A stretch of DNA of 24,798 nt from JACQHJ01 sp964624955. Its GTDB lineage: Bacteria > Patescibacteriota > Microgenomatia > Levybacterales > UBA12049. The DNA lies in the NCBI GenBank assembly GCA_964624955.1, contig CAZUZF010000010.1, forward strand, positions 1 to 24,798, written 5' to 3'. Each line of letters opens with the position of its first letter. Position 1 is the first letter of the stretch. This document shows, piece after piece, positions 13,863-21,665 of this stretch. Position numbers and translations under genes: made by a program. The notes below the pieces were generated by a model. It had not been told where the DNA came from, searched no databases, and saw nothing but the letters and a program-made list of their open reading frames with translations.

Positions 13863-15484
13863 TTTGAATTAATATTGTAGATTATAAATCCATTATCTTT
13901 ATTTTCAAATATTTTTTTAAAATTTTTGTCAAAAAAACTTTTGTTAACTACTGTATCGTCACTTTGTAAGTTAATTTCTACATAATTTAAATTAAACACA
14001 AGAGATTGCCTGCAAAAATATTCCAAGTCATTGGTGTTTAATAATTTTTTTCTAATATCGTCTCGTTTTTGAGTATCATAACCTTGACTCCAGGCAAAAT
14101 AGGGCCAACCTAAAAATATTTTTCTTCCTGCGATTGAGGCGTTGTCATATAAATACTGATTATTCAAAAATACACTATGTTTATCTGTATTTCTTATTAT
14201 CCATGAAACATTTTTATTGTTTGGGTAATCTAAAAGCGTAATTTTATGATCGTTTAAAATTGGGAAAAAGTCTATTATTCCTGAAAAAGTCAAAAAGAAA
14301 AATAAAATTAAAACTAAAAACTTAAACAGATTTCTTTTTCTCCAAAGGAAATATAAAAAGTAGGCGGAAAAACTGCCTCCAATGATGACAAAATAATTAA
14401 AAAACTTATGGTTGGCTGCAATTTCGGGGGAAAATTGTATTAAATTGGCAACTATAAAAAGACTGAAAAAAGAAATTAAAATTTTTTTGTTTAGTTTACT
14501 TGCAATTAAAAAACCAAGCGGTATTAAAAAGACATTAAGACCTAGGTTATAAAACCAATATTTTACAAAACTTATTATATTTAAATTTTCTATCAAATAC
14601 CCAGGACTTAGGCTGATTAAAGCAGACGCTGGGGTTTGGGATATATATAAATATTGAGGAAGTGCTATAACAGTCCCAATTAAAAGCACTAAGAAAATAT
14701 AAATTCTTTTGTTTTTTAAAAATAAAAACAGGCAAATTAAAATTAAAGAGGTCATTAAAAATACTGCCATATTTAGAAAGAAAGACAGTCCAAAGACAAT
14801 CGCTGTAAAAAATGTTTTTTCAAAATTTTTATGTTTTACATTTTCTTTAAACCTTAATATTAGATAAATAATCAATAAAGATAGAGCAAAAGAGATGGCC
14901 AGGTGCCTTTGGTTTGTGTAAATATTTAAGTTCCAAAAAGCTGAAACAATACTTTGGTCATAAGGACCAAATGAGACAAACTTGTTGATTTCCATTATTG
15001 ACAAAATTGAATTTAAAGAAAGGCCATTTTTGGCAAAATAGTTAATAAAACTAAACGAGCCGTTAAATAAAAAAAGAATAACAGACAGTATCCCAACAGT
15101 TTTTGATTTAAATATTTCTTTTGCAAATAAATAAATCATTAAAATCAAAAAAGTAAAACCTAAAATTGAGGGGATATTTAATGCGAAATCTATTCTTAAA
15201 CCTGTCTTTTCAAGAAAACCTACAAATGCATAAAAAAGAAAATGATATTTTATAAAAGGTCCTGCAAATAGAGGATACTGTGGCGGAAAATTATCCCCAA
15301 ATGAAAAAGATCTGATAAGAGGTATATGGCTTGCAAAATCGCTCCAGGCTTTTGCACCAATAACCATTGATCCGTCAATGTAATGGAAACTAGAAAACAT
15401 AAGCCATGACGAAAAAATTAAAGCGAGGATTAACATGACGATTTCAATAAAATACTGTTTTAAAAACTTTAATTTATTTATCAT
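13856..15484 (-). CDS. Polytopic membrane protein, GT-C-like glycosyltransferase candidate
   Basis: A 542-residue protein with about eleven to thirteen membrane helices and a small soluble C-terminal domain. The first extracytoplasmic loop contains KAWSDFASHIPLIRSFSFG and FPPQYPLFAGPFIKYHFLF; an acidic residue (Asp in SDFASH) in this loop is where GT-C glycosyltransferases carry the catalytic Asp. The general design (loop, many helices, C-terminal domain with RNTDKHSVFLNN and GRKIFLGWPYFAW) parallels the next gene, DUF2298, and the two may be distant relatives. I cannot assign a Pfam family. It overlaps the FAD oxidoreductase gene by 11 bases upstream and the DUF2298 gene by seven downstream. 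Confidence 0.72.
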   Translation of the reverse strand: MINKLKFLKQYFIEIVMLILALIFSSWLMFSSFHYIDGSMVIGAKAWSDFASHIPLIRSFSFGDNFPPQYPLFAGPFIKYHFLFYAFVGFLEKTGLRIDFALNIPSILGFTFLILMIYLFAKEIFKSKTVGILSVILFLFNGSFSFINYFAKNGLSLNSILSIMEINKFVSFGPYDQSIVSAFWNLNIYTNQRHLAISFALSLLIIYLILRFKENVKHKNFEKTFFTAIVFGLSFFLNMAVFLMTSLILICLFLFLKNKRIYIFLVLLIGTVIALPQYLYISQTPASALISLSPGYLIENLNIISFVKYWFYNLGLNVFLIPLGFLIASKLNKKILISFFSLFIVANLIQFSPEIAANHKFFNYFVIIGGSFSAYFLYFLWRKRNLFKFLVLILFFFLTFSGIIDFFPILNDHKITLLDYPNNKNVSWIIRNTDKHSVFLNNQYLYDNASIAGRKIFLGWPYFAWSQGYDTQKRDDIRKKLLNTNDLEYFCRQSLVFNLNYVEINLQSDDTVVNKSFFDKNFKKIFENKDNGFIIYNINSKC

Positions 15485-16760
15485 TATCTACAAGTTTTGC
15501 AATTTTTTGACCAAGTTCAACTGCGTAATTTGTGCCCCTGTCCCAGGGATAGACTTGTTCTATGTTTGCAAGATAAACATTTTTAAATGGAGTTTTAAAA
15601 GAAGGTAATATTTTTGAATAATTAACCGTAATTATCGGTTGAGCAAAAGGTACTTTGAAAAGTTCAAAACCGATTATGTTTTTGACATATCCTGGATTAA
15701 TTCTTTTTAAATATTTATCAAATATTTTTAACATTTCCTCTTTGGTTATTTTGAAATATAGATTATCGCTTTCTCTATAATTTCCCAAATACAAAAGATG
15801 CTCGTTATCATAGTATTTTTTATCCATAAAGTTTGTGTGTTCAACAATTGCCATAATCGGTGCTTTTTTATCGCAGACGTTTAGCCAATAAGTATTATCG
15901 CTAAAGAAAGGTTTTTTAAGCCTTAACATTAAATTGGTAGCACCTAAGCCTTTTAATTTCCCTAAACTGTTTTTGTAATTAGAAGGAAGACTTGGGGCAA
16001 TTTTAAGAAAAATAAAAGAAGGCACGGTTACAATTATTTTGTCAAAAATCTCTTTTCTAAGTTTGCCGTTTTGATATCTTATCTTTAAGCTTGGTTTGTC
16101 TTTTTCTTTTAATTCCAAAACCTCTGTTTGGAAAAAAACCTTGCCTTTTTGTTTTTCAATTGCCAAAACAACTGCTTTTGCAAATTCCAAAAAACCTCTT
16201 TTTGGGTATGCCAAGGAAGGAGTTCTTTTTTTAATTCTTGCCCAAAACCAGGCAAGGGAAATGTTATTGGCAAATTTACCAAACTTATTGACAAAAAGAG
16301 GCTCCCAAATCATTTCATAGGATTTTCTCCCCAATAATTTTGGCAAGATCTCTGCCGCATTGTATTTTTCAAGCATTTTCCAAAACGGATTGTATCGCAA
16401 AAATGCCACAAAAAAACCCATCCTTAAACTTTCGATTAAAGATAGAAGCGGAAACTTTAAAACTGTAATGACAGAGTCAAATTGATAAATATTATTATTT
16501 ACAAATATTGAAGTTTTAGGCCTTTTAATTATTACTGAATAGTTAATTTCTCTGGCAAGGCTTAGGATATTGTGGTCATTGGTAAACCAGTGATGGTAAT
16601 GTTTTTCCAAAGACCAGTCCCAGTTTTTTTCCTTATAGCCGATCGCAAGTCCTCCTGGATTTGGATCTTTTTCAAAGATAGAAACGTCGTACCCTTTTTT
16701 TACTAATTCAAAACCTGCTGCAAGGCCACTAAAGCCTGCGCCGATGATAGCAATTTTCAT
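15474..16760 (-). CDS. FAD-dependent oxidoreductase (amine oxidase/protoporphyrinogen oxidase-like)
   Basis: A 428-residue flavoprotein. The N-terminal dinucleotide-binding fold has GAGFSGLAAG (residues 7-16) and Glu30 in IFEKD for the ribose, followed by NPGGLAIGY, which binds the flavin. The C-terminal FAD contact is VYLANIEQVYPWDRGTNYAVELG (split around residue 400). The order fits the NAD(P)-binding_8/amino_oxidase group that includes UDP-galactopyranose mutase-like and carotenoid or lipid desaturase enzymes. The substrate is unknown. Its position between an exported FnIII protein and two glycan-type membrane enzymes suggests a sugar or lipid-carrier modification. The ATG overlaps the previous gene by four bases and has a weak AAGGAAA ribosome site. 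Confidence 0.8.
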   Translation of the reverse strand: MKIAIIGAGFSGLAAGFELVKKGYDVSIFEKDPNPGGLAIGYKEKNWDWSLEKHYHHWFTNDHNILSLAREINYSVIIKRPKTSIFVNNNIYQFDSVITVLKFPLLSLIESLRMGFFVAFLRYNPFWKMLEKYNAAEILPKLLGRKSYEMIWEPLFVNKFGKFANNISLAWFWARIKKRTPSLAYPKRGFLEFAKAVVLAIEKQKGKVFFQTEVLELKEKDKPSLKIRYQNGKLRKEIFDKIIVTVPSFIFLKIAPSLPSNYKNSLGKLKGLGATNLMLRLKKPFFSDNTYWLNVCDKKAPIMAIVEHTNFMDKKYYDNEHLLYLGNYRESDNLYFKITKEEMLKIFDKYLKRINPGYVKNIIGFELFKVPFAQPIITVNYSKILPSFKTPFKNVYLANIEQVYPWDRGTNYAVELGQKIAKLVDNDK

Positions 16761-18115
16761 AGTGTTTTCCTTGAAACAAGGAGCAGTAAGCCACCCATTA
16801 AGGTTAGCAGTAAACCAATAATTCCTGCGGTAATTATAGTAGCATTGCCCGTCGGCGGTAAAGGGGTAGTTGGGGTAGGACTTGCAACGCTTAAGGTTGG
16901 TGTTATAGTTGGGGTTTGGGTTATGCCCGAAGTAGGACTTAAAGTTAGAGTGGGAGTTTGGGTTGGGGTTTGGGATTTTGTCGGTGTGGGAGATCCACTT
17001 TCTCCACTTACCTGAGATCCAGATGCATTAACCGTAAAAGCTTGGGTGATTGTTTTAACACTCCCTAAAGAATCTTTGGCAATTATCGTAATAGTGTGCT
17101 CTCCGACAGATAATTCCTGGGGTGGTCTGTATTTCCAATTTCCATTATTGTCTGTTTTAACATCTGCTTTTATTTGAGTTTGAGAATTGATAATGATCTG
17201 AACAGTTTCATTGGCAGGGGCAGTTCCTTTAAACTCAGGCTTTTGATCTATAAAGCTTTGATCTTTTTGAGGAGTTAAAATCTGCGGATTTTTTTTAACC
17301 TCTTGACTAAGACTACTGCTAAAAGAAGGGAATTGTGTTGTAGCAGAAGAAGTCGCAGTGGGTATTGTATTAATGGTAAAATCATAGTCGTTTGAAAGAG
17401 TAATAAAAGGAACAGGATCGCTCTGCTTTGATAATAAAACCACATTGGATGAAAGTCCTTCGCCATATGCCAAAATCTTTAAAAGTTGTCCTTCTTCCAA
17501 TTTAAAATACGATTTAAGATCAGACGTCCTTAATGAATTTAGGGGAAGTAGGAAAGTCCCGTCGTTTTTAGTCAGAGTTGAGACAACCTGTGAGTTCTGG
17601 GTAGTTAGATAAACAATTGCTTCCTTTGGGCTTTGGCTTGTTGGAAGAAATATTTTTCCGCTTGCCGGATTTTGGCTTGAGGGTTGATTTTCAATAACGC
17701 TTCCTGTTGTGACCTCAAATGGATTTGAATTATTTAAATATGTGTCTTTGCTGCTAATAATTGAGAAATAATATTTGGTTTGAGGATTTAACCTTCTTAC
17801 TGTAAAGTTGTGGATGTTATAACTGTTAACACTTCCTAAATTTTGATCTCTGTCGTCAAGCGCTGATTGTTCCAAAGACTGGCTTTCGCCAAAGCTTAAT
17901 GCCCCAGTAACTTTGTCTTCGGTGTAATACGAAACTGTAAAAGAATTATCGGTAATATTACTTATTCTTACTTGTTGGGGATCGTGGGAGGGACCGGCTC
18001 TGATTGAAAAAATCCCTCCCTCTCTTACTAAAAAAGTTGTAACTCCAATTCCTATTACAATAAGAATTAATCCCAAAACTGTTGGGATTTTCTTATTCCA
18101 AAAACTCTCCCTCAT
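16757..18115 (-). CDS. Fibronectin type III/Ig-like surface protein with LPPTG tail
   Basis: A 452-residue exported protein. Order: N-terminal signal-anchor helix (about 11-30); an FnIII domain (about 43-138, starting DPQQVRISNITDNSFTVSYY and ending LNPQTKYYFSI); a segment resembling regulatory-like beta domains (about 150-230, GKIFLPTSQSPKEAIVYLTT); an Ig-like domain (about 280-365, PEFKGTAPANETVQIIIN and GNWKYRPPQELSVGEHTI); a Pro/Thr/Ser-rich linker with repeated TPT; then LPPTG at 419-423, a hydrophobic helix and a short RKTL end. The last part has the layout of a sortase sorting signal, but no sortase is in the window. It is the fourth gene of the pilus-type operon, overlapping its neighbours by four bases on each side. 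Confidence 0.8.
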   Translation of the reverse strand: MRESFWNKKIPTVLGLILIVIGIGVTTFLVREGGIFSIRAGPSHDPQQVRISNITDNSFTVSYYTEDKVTGALSFGESQSLEQSALDDRDQNLGSVNSYNIHNFTVRRLNPQTKYYFSIISSKDTYLNNSNPFEVTTGSVIENQPSSQNPASGKIFLPTSQSPKEAIVYLTTQNSQVVSTLTKNDGTFLLPLNSLRTSDLKSYFKLEEGQLLKILAYGEGLSSNVVLLSKQSDPVPFITLSNDYDFTINTIPTATSSATTQFPSFSSSLSQEVKKNPQILTPQKDQSFIDQKPEFKGTAPANETVQIIINSQTQIKADVKTDNNGNWKYRPPQELSVGEHTITIIAKDSLGSVKTITQAFTVNASGSQVSGESGSPTPTKSQTPTQTPTLTLSPTSGITQTPTITPTLSVASPTPTTPLPPTGNATIITAGIIGLLLTLMGGLLLLVSRKTL

Positions 18116-18438
18116 GTGCTAATTTCGCCTCCCGTAGATTGTGCACTTGCACTGCTTTCTTCTATTTCTGTAACGGTTGGCGTTGGATTCAGGGGCTCCA
18201 CCTCCTGTCCCTGTTGGTCTTTTGTGGGTTCAAAAGTATAACTTGGTTCAACTGCGTCTCTTTTTTTAAGTTCTTCAATTGTTTTTAAATTAAAATCCGG
18301 ATTTATAAAAAGAATTTGCATGTTTACTTCGGAAGGGATGGTTGAGGTAATAAAGTTATGATATATATTAAAAATTACCCACAAGATTACTATGGTAACT
18401 GTAGGAACCAGAAAAATTAAGACGTCTTTCCTTTTCAT
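18112..18438 (-). CDS. Small bitopic membrane protein at the PilP position
   Basis: A 108-residue protein with a basic start (MKRKD), one membrane helix (about 6-28) and a polar, low-complexity, Thr/Glu/Ser/Pro-rich tail. A short ordered-looking block, INPDFNLKTIEELKKR (44-59), follows the helix. It lies immediately after pilO, where type IV pilus operons usually hold pilP, and could be a reduced functional counterpart, but I see no PilP beta-domain and no lipobox. It starts six bases after the pilO stop and overlaps the FnIII gene by four bases. It is surely a gene; the pilus role is inferred from position only. Confidence 0.65.
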   Translation of the reverse strand: MKRKDVLIFLVPTVTIVILWVIFNIYHNFITSTIPSEVNMQILFINPDFNLKTIEELKKRDAVEPSYTFEPTKDQQGQEVEPLNPTPTVTEIEESSASAQSTGGEIST

Positions 18439-18444
18439 AAAATA

Positions 18445-19056
18445 TTATTCCTTATAAAATACTTTTCCCTGTAAATTAAACTGCAAACTTTTATCAAACG
18501 CTGCAATATTTATGCTGATATCTGAAACATCGATAACTCTTTGCATGTTTGCTACTTTTTCCAAAAAATCCAGTGCGTTTTCCAGATTTCCAGACGCTGT
18601 AATGCTGAAAGTATAGTAGAAAAAACCTCCTTTTTTAGAAGCTTCAATTTCTGAAACTTGGATACTGACAATCTTCATTGAAACTTCTTCAGTCAGAGTC
18701 TGAAGTTGTCCTGTTATTTTTGTCGCTTCTGTTGATTTTGGAACTGCTTCATATACAATTGGCAGATCTGGCTGAATGCTGTTATATTTTGTTTGTAAAA
18801 CTGAGAGATTATTAATTTTTTGCTCAAGGCGGCCTGTAACAAATTTAGCATCCTCAAGCTGTTTTTGTAAGTTGGCAATGGTTGACAGTGTCGGATTGAT
18901 TGCAAAAAGCGCAAGAACAATAATTGCAACAAGACTAAGAACAAGTGTTGTAAATTTTTGAGCTTTCTCTTTTTTAAAATCAGGTATCAGCTCCAAATAT
19001 TTACTATATTTTTCCCTGTTTACTTTTTTAAATAGCTTATTAATTATTAGCTTCAT
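18445..19056 (-). CDS. pilO: PilO-like type IV pilus inner-membrane protein
   Basis: A 203-residue bitopic protein. A cytoplasmic N-terminus (about 34 residues) precedes a single helix (about 35-54), a coiled-coil-like segment (about 60-95, NLQKQLEDAKFVTGRLEQKI) and a C-terminal alpha/beta domain ending in FNLQGKVFYKE. The features YNSIQPDLPIVYEAVPKS and ALDFLEKVANMQRVIDVSDI match PilO, which pairs with PilN in the alignment complex of type IV pili or type II secretion-like machines. The start overlaps the pilN end by 17 bases. Sequence conservation in this family is low; the call rests on topology, these motifs and adjacency to the PilN-like gene. Confidence 0.78.
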   Translation of the reverse strand: MKLIINKLFKKVNREKYSKYLELIPDFKKEKAQKFTTLVLSLVAIIVLALFAINPTLSTIANLQKQLEDAKFVTGRLEQKINNLSVLQTKYNSIQPDLPIVYEAVPKSTEATKITGQLQTLTEEVSMKIVSIQVSEIEASKKGGFFYYTFSITASGNLENALDFLEKVANMQRVIDVSDISINIAAFDKSLQFNLQGKVFYKE

Positions 19057-19603
19057 ATTGGCTTGCTATTGGTGTAAGCTTTGCGGTTAGATTCACGACA
19101 ATTACTGCACTGCTGGTTTTTGTTTCAATTTTACTTATACTGACGCTTTCAATATTCTTATATGCTTTTAACTGGTTTGTGAAACTGCTTAAAGAAGGAA
19201 CCGAGTCTGCGTTTATTTCCATGGAAATTGAATCAAAAGAAAATGAGATTTTATTAAAAGCAATTCCAGTTTGTGCCAAATTTAGGATATCTTTGTAAAT
19301 CTGTATTTTTTTTGCTCCTACTTTTGAGAAATTGTCTGCAACAGAGAGTCTTTCCTGTAAATTTCTGTATTCATCTTCCTGTTTTTTAAATGCGCTGACT
19401 ATTGCCTGCTTTTGTTTTATTTGAGTATGGAGATCAACGAGTTGTTGGTCTAGGCCAAATCTCCAAAGAAAGGCGAAAAGAGCGATTAATTCTGTAACAA
19501 TGATTAAAACTCTTCCAACCCCTAATGCCCAGTTAATGATTCTTTCGATCAAATCACTTTTTTGATCCTTGACTAAATTGATGGAAGCAAACCGTTTTGG
19601 CAT
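19040..19603 (-). CDS. pilN: PilN-like type IV pilus assembly protein
   Basis: A 187-residue bitopic protein: a cytoplasmic N-terminus with SINLVKDQK (residues 7-15), equivalent to the INLLP segment by which PilN binds PilM; one helix (about 30-48); a coiled-coil-like stretch (about 52-88); and a C-terminal domain with FNKISFSFDSISMEI and LKAYKNIESVSISKIE, typical of PilN (fimbrial assembly). It would sit in the inner membrane with PilO and help position the pilus ATPase platform. No pilM, pilB, pilC or pilin gene is in the window; they would have to be elsewhere. It is the first gene of a seven-gene operon and has a good promoter ending nine bases before its ATG. Confidence 0.8.
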   Translation of the reverse strand: MPKRFASINLVKDQKSDLIERIINWALGVGRVLIIVTELIALFAFLWRFGLDQQLVDLHTQIKQKQAIVSAFKKQEDEYRNLQERLSVADNFSKVGAKKIQIYKDILNLAQTGIAFNKISFSFDSISMEINADSVPSLSSFTNQLKAYKNIESVSISKIETKTSSAVIVVNLTAKLTPIASQYEANN

Positions 19604-19612
19604 ACCAATTTT

Positions 19613-19641
19613 AGTCTAGGGGAATTTAGCTTGTTTGTCAA
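19613..19641 (-). promoter_or_regulatory. Promoter of the seven-gene surface operon
   Basis: On the minus strand: TTGACA (19641-19636), 17 bases, TAGACT (19618-19613), then nine bases to the pilN ATG at 19603. The -10 hexamer is the same TAGACT as in the LUD promoter. The leader is predicted to be only about two to three bases. Confidence 0.65.
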
Positions 19642-19650
19642 AAGAAAAAG

Positions 19651-19947
19651 TTACTTTTTAGCCTTAGAAGACTTGGTTTTTTGAGGCTTTGATCTTTGTG
19701 TTTTTTTGGGTGTTGGTTTTATAAGTTTTGCTAGTCTTGATTTAATTCTTGCTGCTTTATTTTTATGGATAAGTTTGTTTTTGGCGCTTTTATCTGTTAA
19801 CGAAACAGCTCTTCTCAAAGCCTCACTGGAGGGTTTTTTAAGCGCAGTCTTAATTGCGTTTTTTAAGGCGTTTTTTAAAACAGAGTTTTTCTGCTCTCTG
19901 GTTTTGTCTTTTCTTAGCTTTTTCTTGGCCGATTTTATGACTGGCAT
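19651..19947 (-). CDS. rpsT: Small ribosomal subunit protein bS20
   Basis: bS20 binds 16S rRNA in the 30S body. The 98-residue basic protein begins MPVIKSAKKKLRKDKTREQK, matching the S20 N-terminal helix, with the later helix block AVSLTDKSAKNKLIHKNKAARIKSRLAKLI (split around residue 60). Typical S20 proteins end near residue 85-88; here an extra Lys/Ser/Thr/Pro tail of about 20 residues follows. Minus-strand TTGTTT (19982-19977), 17 bases and TAAAAT (19959-19954) end six bases before the ATG, so the mRNA is predicted to be leaderless. The gene diverges from murJ across 39 bases. Confidence 0.93.
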   Translation of the reverse strand: MPVIKSAKKKLRKDKTREQKNSVLKNALKNAIKTALKKPSSEALRRAVSLTDKSAKNKLIHKNKAARIKSRLAKLIKPTPKKTQRSKPQKTKSSKAKK

Positions 19948-19953
19948 GGCGCT

Positions 19954-19982
19954 ATTTTAGCATGTTATACTGTATAAAACAA
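19954..19982 (-). promoter_or_regulatory. Leaderless promoter of rpsT
   Basis: TTGTTT (19982-19977), a 17-base spacer, TAAAAT (19959-19954), six bases, then the ATG at 19947. It overlaps the murJ promoter region on the other strand. Confidence 0.6.
19963..19978 (+). promoter_or_regulatory. Probable murJ promoter (extended -10)
   Basis: TGT-TATACT (19963-19971) is an extended -10 box; a second candidate, TATAAA (19973-19978), ends eight bases before the murJ ATG at 19987. No good -35 is visible for either. Confidence 0.4.
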
Positions 19983-19986
19983 TAAT

Positions 19987-21654
19987 ATGCCAAAAGATTT
20001 TTTGAAAAAAAGCCTCAGTCTTATTTTGCAAAGGCAGAGTAATATTTTATCCGCAGCCTTCGTAATAATGGGAACAATTATTTTTTCCCAAATACTTGGT
20101 CTTATAAGACAAAGACTTTTGGCAAGTATTTTTGGGGCATCTAATACTCTGGGCATATATTTTGCGTCATCTAAAATGCCTGAATTCTTGTTCCAGCTTA
20201 TAATCGCAGGAGCACTATCATCTGCTTTTATTCCTGTTTTTTCAGACTTTCTTGCCAAAGGAAAAGAAAAAGAAGCCCACAGCGTTGCCTCAACTCTTCT
20301 TGCCTTAAGTTTAATTATTTTTTCCGTCTTTGCTATTTTCTTATTTATTTTTGCCCATAATATTTCGGCGATTATCGCCCCGGGATTTAGTCCGGAGCAG
20401 CTTGATTTAATGACAAGGCTTACCAGGATTATAATTTTTGGAGAAATAATATTTATTATAGGAAGTTTCTTGTCTGCAATGCTTCAATCATACAATCATT
20501 TTTTTATCCCCGGTATTGCTTCGTCGCTTTATAATCTTGGAATTATTTTAAGCATTTTCTTTTTACATGAACGTTTTGGTATTTTTTCAGCCGCATACGG
20601 AGTTATTTTTGGCGCCCTAATTTTTGTCTTAATGCAGCTTCCGCTGGTTAGGAGTCTGGGATTTTCTTTTAGGCCAAGACTTTCTTTGGATTTTATAAAA
20701 AACAGTGCGGTAATGGATATTTTTAAATTAATCTGGCCAAGAACTTTATCGATTGCTATTTTTCAACTGGGAACCTTGATAACTGTTACTCTTGTTTCTT
20801 ATCTGGAAAATCCGGGAAGAAATTATGTAATTTTGGATTTTGCTCAAACTCTTGCTTTTGCCCCTGTTGCTTTAATCGGACAATCAATAGCCCAGGCAGC
20901 TTTTCCTGTTTTATCTAAAGAAAAAGACAGGCTGTCTGATTTTAAAGTAACATTTATGACAAGCTTTACCCAGCTTTTGTATTTAATCCTGCCTATTTCA
21001 ATTTTACTTTTGGTTTTAAGAATACCCATTGTAAGATTGGTTTATGGGGCCTCGGCTTTTGACTGGAACGCAACAGTCTTAACCGGAAGAACCCTTGCTT
21101 TCTTTAGCGTTTCTTTATTTGCGACAGCTCTTTCCTATCTTGTTTCAAGGGGTTTTTATGCCCTGCACGATACAAAAACGCCTTTGATAATTGGAGCATT
21201 AACCACATTTTTAATGATTGTGTTAAGCGCTGTTTTTATTTTTGTTTATAAGCTTGGCATAGAAAGCATAGCTTTTGCTTTTTCCATAGGATCAATCCTA
21301 AACTTTTTAATCATGTTTATATTTTTGGATCTTAAAGTTGGAGGATTTGACAGGAAAAGTTTTTTAATCAATGTCTTTAAAATCTCTCTTGCCTCGTTTT
21401 TCACCGCTTTTGCGCTCTACATACCGATAAAGCTTTTAGACCAACTAGTCTTTGATACGACAAAAACAATCAATCTTATTTTATTAACAGGAATATCAAG
21501 TATGATGGGTCTTTTTCTATACTTGTTCTTAACCTGGTTATTTAATGTTAAGGAAGCAACGATGTTTGTGCTTTTGTTTAAAAAGATTGGAGACTGGAGA
21601 CAAATTCTTACCAAAACAGAGGAGACAATTGACGGAACAAGACTTAACCCTTAA
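19987..21654 (+). CDS. murJ: Lipid II flippase MurJ (MviN)
   Basis: MurJ moves lipid II across the membrane for peptidoglycan synthesis. The 555-residue protein has the expected set of about 14 hydrophobic segments. Family signatures are FSQILGLIRQRLLASIFGAS near residues 32-51, MPEFLFQLIIAGALSSAFIPVFSDF (about 60-84), PGFSPEQLDLMTRLTRI, and the second-half block SRGFYALHDTKTPLIIG. Arginines in the early RQRLL region and mid-protein charged residues are consistent with the central cavity. Its final bases contain the lepA promoter, and lepA follows 11 bases on. With FemAB and LCP elsewhere in the window this indicates a peptidoglycan-containing cell. Confidence 0.93.
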   Translation: MPKDFLKKSLSLILQRQSNILSAAFVIMGTIIFSQILGLIRQRLLASIFGASNTLGIYFASSKMPEFLFQLIIAGALSSAFIPVFSDFLAKGKEKEAHSVASTLLALSLIIFSVFAIFLFIFAHNISAIIAPGFSPEQLDLMTRLTRIIIFGEIIFIIGSFLSAMLQSYNHFFIPGIASSLYNLGIILSIFFLHERFGIFSAAYGVIFGALIFVLMQLPLVRSLGFSFRPRLSLDFIKNSAVMDIFKLIWPRTLSIAIFQLGTLITVTLVSYLENPGRNYVILDFAQTLAFAPVALIGQSIAQAAFPVLSKEKDRLSDFKVTFMTSFTQLLYLILPISILLLVLRIPIVRLVYGASAFDWNATVLTGRTLAFFSVSLFATALSYLVSRGFYALHDTKTPLIIGALTTFLMIVLSAVFIFVYKLGIESIAFAFSIGSILNFLIMFIFLDLKVGGFDRKSFLINVFKISLASFFTAFALYIPIKLLDQLVFDTTKTINLILLTGISSMMGLFLYLFLTWLFNVKEATMFVLLFKKIGDWRQILTKTEETIDGTRLNP

Positions 21655-21657
21655 AAT
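21629..21657 (+). promoter_or_regulatory. Leaderless lepA promoter inside the murJ 3' end
   Basis: TTGACG (21629-21634), a 17-base spacer, TAAAAT (21652-21657), eight bases, then the ATG at 21666. The -35 lies within murJ codons and the -10 covers the murJ stop, so lepA may be transcribed independently. Confidence 0.6.
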
Positions 21658-21665
21658 ACTCTTTT

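Noticed and set aside
19706..20258. Open frames opposite rpsT (19706-19960 +) and opposite the murJ start (19965-20258 -)
   Set aside because: They mirror hydrophobic or basic coding sequence of confident genes, have no ribosome site or promoter of their own, and match no family.
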